A DNA stretch of 34,349 nt from Microbacterium azadirachtae (GTDB taxonomy: Bacteria; Actinomycetota; Actinomycetes; Actinomycetales; Microbacteriaceae): positions 1-34,349 of the forward strand of contig NZ_JYIT01000051.1 in the NCBI RefSeq assembly GCF_000956545.1, written 5' to 3'. A program made the position numbers and the translations under genes. Of the stretch, positions 33,160 to 34,349 are shown in pieces (the first letter of the stretch is position 1; every line of letters starts with the position of its first letter). The notes under the pieces were generated by a model. The model made no database searches, had not been told where the DNA came from, and was given only the letters and a program-made list of their open reading frames with translations.

Positions 33160-33852
33160 TCAGACGAAGAGGTTCGCCCGCTCCAGATCCTCGGCGAAGT
33201 CGACCTCGACGGCGTACAGATCCGAGATGTCCATCGGCTCGAGCAGCAGCCCGTTCTCGACGATCGCGAGCTCGAGACCGCGCTCGAAGTAGTCCTGGTC
33301 GTCGACGCGCTGCAGCTGGCGCATGAAGGCCTGCTTGTCGCGCGAGGAGATGTAGTTGATGCCGACGGCCTCGCCGATGCCGCCCTTGACGGTCTTGGAG
33401 AGCTCCTTGATGTAGCCCTCGGCGTCGACGGTGTACTTGACCTCTTCGTCGCTGACCTTCGCGGTGTTGACGGTGACGAAGGACTGGTCGCGCTCGATGA
33501 GGGCGATCGCACGGCCCAGGATGCGCGGGTCGAACACGACGTCGCCGTTCATCCACAGCACGCCGCTGCGCCCGGTGGCGGCGAGGCCGCGCAGCAGGCT
33601 CTTGGACGTGTTGGTCTGGTCGTAGCGCTCGTTGTGCACGTAGTTCACGTCGGGGAACGCCTCGATGATCGTCTCGGCGCGGTAGCCGACGATCGTCGTG
33701 ATGCGGACGTCGTCGCCGAACGCCGCGTGGATGTTGTCGTGCTGCTGCTGCATGATCGAGCGTCCGTCGTTGAGCTCGGTCAGCGGCTTCGGGAGGGAGC
33801 GCCCGAGGCGCGAGCCCATCCCGGCAGCGAGAATGATGGTCTGAAGAGTCAC
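33160..33852 (-). CDS. Nucleotidyltransferase of the LicC/sugar-phosphate family
   Basis: A 230-residue NTP-transferase. It shows the G-x-G-x-R-x-G..PK signature LAAGMGSRLGRSLPKPL (8-24), YNERYDQTN-like NERYDQTNTSKSL and the metal-binding WMNGDVVFDP. The family activates phosphocholine, sugar phosphates or similar compounds with CTP or UTP. In a region with two CDP-glycerol-type transferases, making a CDP-activated precursor is a reasonable inference, but the substrate is not proven. The start is the GTG at 33852, because AGGAGC stands 6 bases upstream. The frame stays open to an ATG at 33948, which would add 32 atypical residues. A terminator hairpin follows. Confidence 0.88.
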   Translation of the reverse strand: MTLQTIILAAGMGSRLGRSLPKPLTELNDGRSIMQQQHDNIHAAFGDDVRITTIVGYRAETIIEAFPDVNYVHNERYDQTNTSKSLLRGLAATGRSGVLWMNGDVVFDPRILGRAIALIERDQSFVTVNTAKVSDEEVKYTVDAEGYIKELSKTVKGGIGEAVGINYISSRDKQAFMRQLQRVDDQDYFERGLELAIVENGLLLEPMDISDLYAVEVDFAEDLERANLFV

Positions 33853-34091
33853 AGAAAAGCTCCTGTTACGTGTGTTCACGGTCATGTCACCGATGGGACA
33901 CTTCCTCGTGCCAGCTGCCATGGTATCGATCCGCCCTGATCGCAGCATGTGCGGGGGAGGCGCGATGCCATTCCGTTATCGAGTGCTCGGTGCATTCCCA
34001 GGTTCGTCATGGGCGACATCCTCTGCGTCGCATCCCGTCACTTCGGGCGGTCCGCCCGGATTTCGCAGCACCCGGTTGCTACCGTGAATGC
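33853..34091. other. Divergent intergenic region
   Basis: These 239 bases separate the nucleotidyltransferase (-) from the right-edge gene (+). No protein-like frame is convincing. The stretch is less GC-rich than the genes around it, as expected for promoters. Apart from the Shine-Dalgarno of the nucleotidyltransferase (33853-33864 region) and the box at 34080, I see no certain element. Confidence 0.5.
34080..34085 (+). promoter_or_regulatory. -10 box of a probable leaderless right-edge gene
   Basis: TACCGT at 34080-34085, 6 bases, then the ATG at 34092. No Shine-Dalgarno is present. Confidence 0.45.
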
Positions 34092-34349
34092 ATGACCGGA
34101 GCATCCCATGACCCTCGCGCGCCCAAAGACTCCTCGCCGCCGGCGAAGCCGCGTCGCACGGCGTCGGCCGCCCCGCGGGGCACCGCCGCGCAGACGGCGC
34201 GCGTGAAGGCGGAGAGTCAGGCCGCGGCCACGGCCCCGAAGGCGTTGGACGGCAGCAGACCGAACCAGCCGAGGCCGGGGCGCTCGCGCACCGCGGTGGG
34301 GCGTTCCGTGGTGGTCAGCGCACGGTATGCGAGTGCGGTCCAGCCCCAG
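34092..34349 (+). CDS. N-terminal part of an unknown protein, cut by the window edge
   Basis: The frame is open from the ATG at 34092 through the last base, giving 86 residues. The visible part is a disordered, basic region rich in Ala, Pro, Arg, Thr and Ser (for example PPAKPRRTASAAPRG). It then becomes slightly more hydrophobic (RSVVVSARYASAVQPQ). No family can be named. Leaderless promoter spacing and neighbour-like codon use support a real gene. The context suggests, but does not show, a cell-wall polymer or membrane enzyme. Confidence 0.6.
   Translation, partial: MTGASHDPRAPKDSSPPAKPRRTASAAPRGTAAQTARVKAESQAAATAPKALDGSRPNQPRPGRSRTAVGRSVVVSARYASAVQPQ

Noticed and set aside
33853..33948. 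Longer N terminus of the nucleotidyltransferase starting at 33948
   Set aside because: The 32 added residues do not fit the family, whose nucleotide-binding motif starts within about 10 residues of the N terminus. The GTG at 33852 has a proper Shine-Dalgarno.
1..34349. CRISPR array, transposase, phage or toxin-antitoxin genes
   Set aside because: I looked for regular repeats and for these protein families on both strands and found none.

Overview
The window is very GC-rich (about 70 percent by eye), densely coded actinobacterial chromosome. Protein families, gene order, a TANNNT-type -10 box placed right before many start codons, and the local fMet tRNA all fit the family Microbacteriaceae, most likely Microbacterium or a close relative. 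I see no phage, transposon, integron, CRISPR array or plasmid gene, so this reads as core chromosome.

Positions 1-20436 hold a gene block that, from memory, is also clustered in Mycobacterium tuberculosis (about Rv3193c to Rv3211): an RhlE-type DEAD-box RNA helicase (-), a ferritin-like protein (+), a small membrane protein and DUF3107 (-), the AdnA-AdnB helicase-nuclease pair (+), a degenerate phosphotransferase (-), NudC and a short UvrD2 helicase (+), an E1/TOMM-like cysteine protein and a DUF2342 putative metalloprotease (-), a PDZ-Lon membrane protease (+) and the large UPF0182 membrane protein (+). Double-strand-break processing and NAD(H) turnover genes sit next to envelope and proteolysis genes of unclear role.

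Positions 20443-26228 carry an initiator tRNA with promoter and terminator, an Old Yellow Enzyme reductase (+), a band-7/SPFH protein (-), a nitrilase-superfamily amidase (+), a DapC/kynurenine-aminotransferase-like PLP enzyme (-) and an HtrA-type membrane protease (+).

Positions 26285-34349 look like a cell-wall polymer region: two overlapping CDP-glycerol glycerophosphotransferase-like genes (+), a family 2 glycosyltransferase with membrane helices (-), a sugar-porter MFS transporter (-), a small unknown protein (-), an EcsC-like protein (-), a LicC-like sugar/choline-type nucleotidyltransferase (-), and the start of an unknown ORF at the right edge (+).

Points that stand out: (i) an apparent chimeric junction at the left edge, where about 105 bases of a PHP-domain gene abut the tail of the helicase; (ii) a perfect 19-bp hairpin after htrA whose 7-nt loop holds the -10 box of the next gene and whose right arm contains that gene's start codon; (iii) about a dozen genes with leaderless-promoter geometry; (iv) a 155-nt antisense overlap between uvrD2 and the E1-like gene that includes one of its cysteine pairs; (v) families with degraded catalytic sites. 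I did not find a clear-cut wholly new system. The nearest candidate is the orphan E1-like protein with its DUF2342, PDZ-Lon and UPF0182 neighbours. All homology statements rest on motif recognition without database searches.
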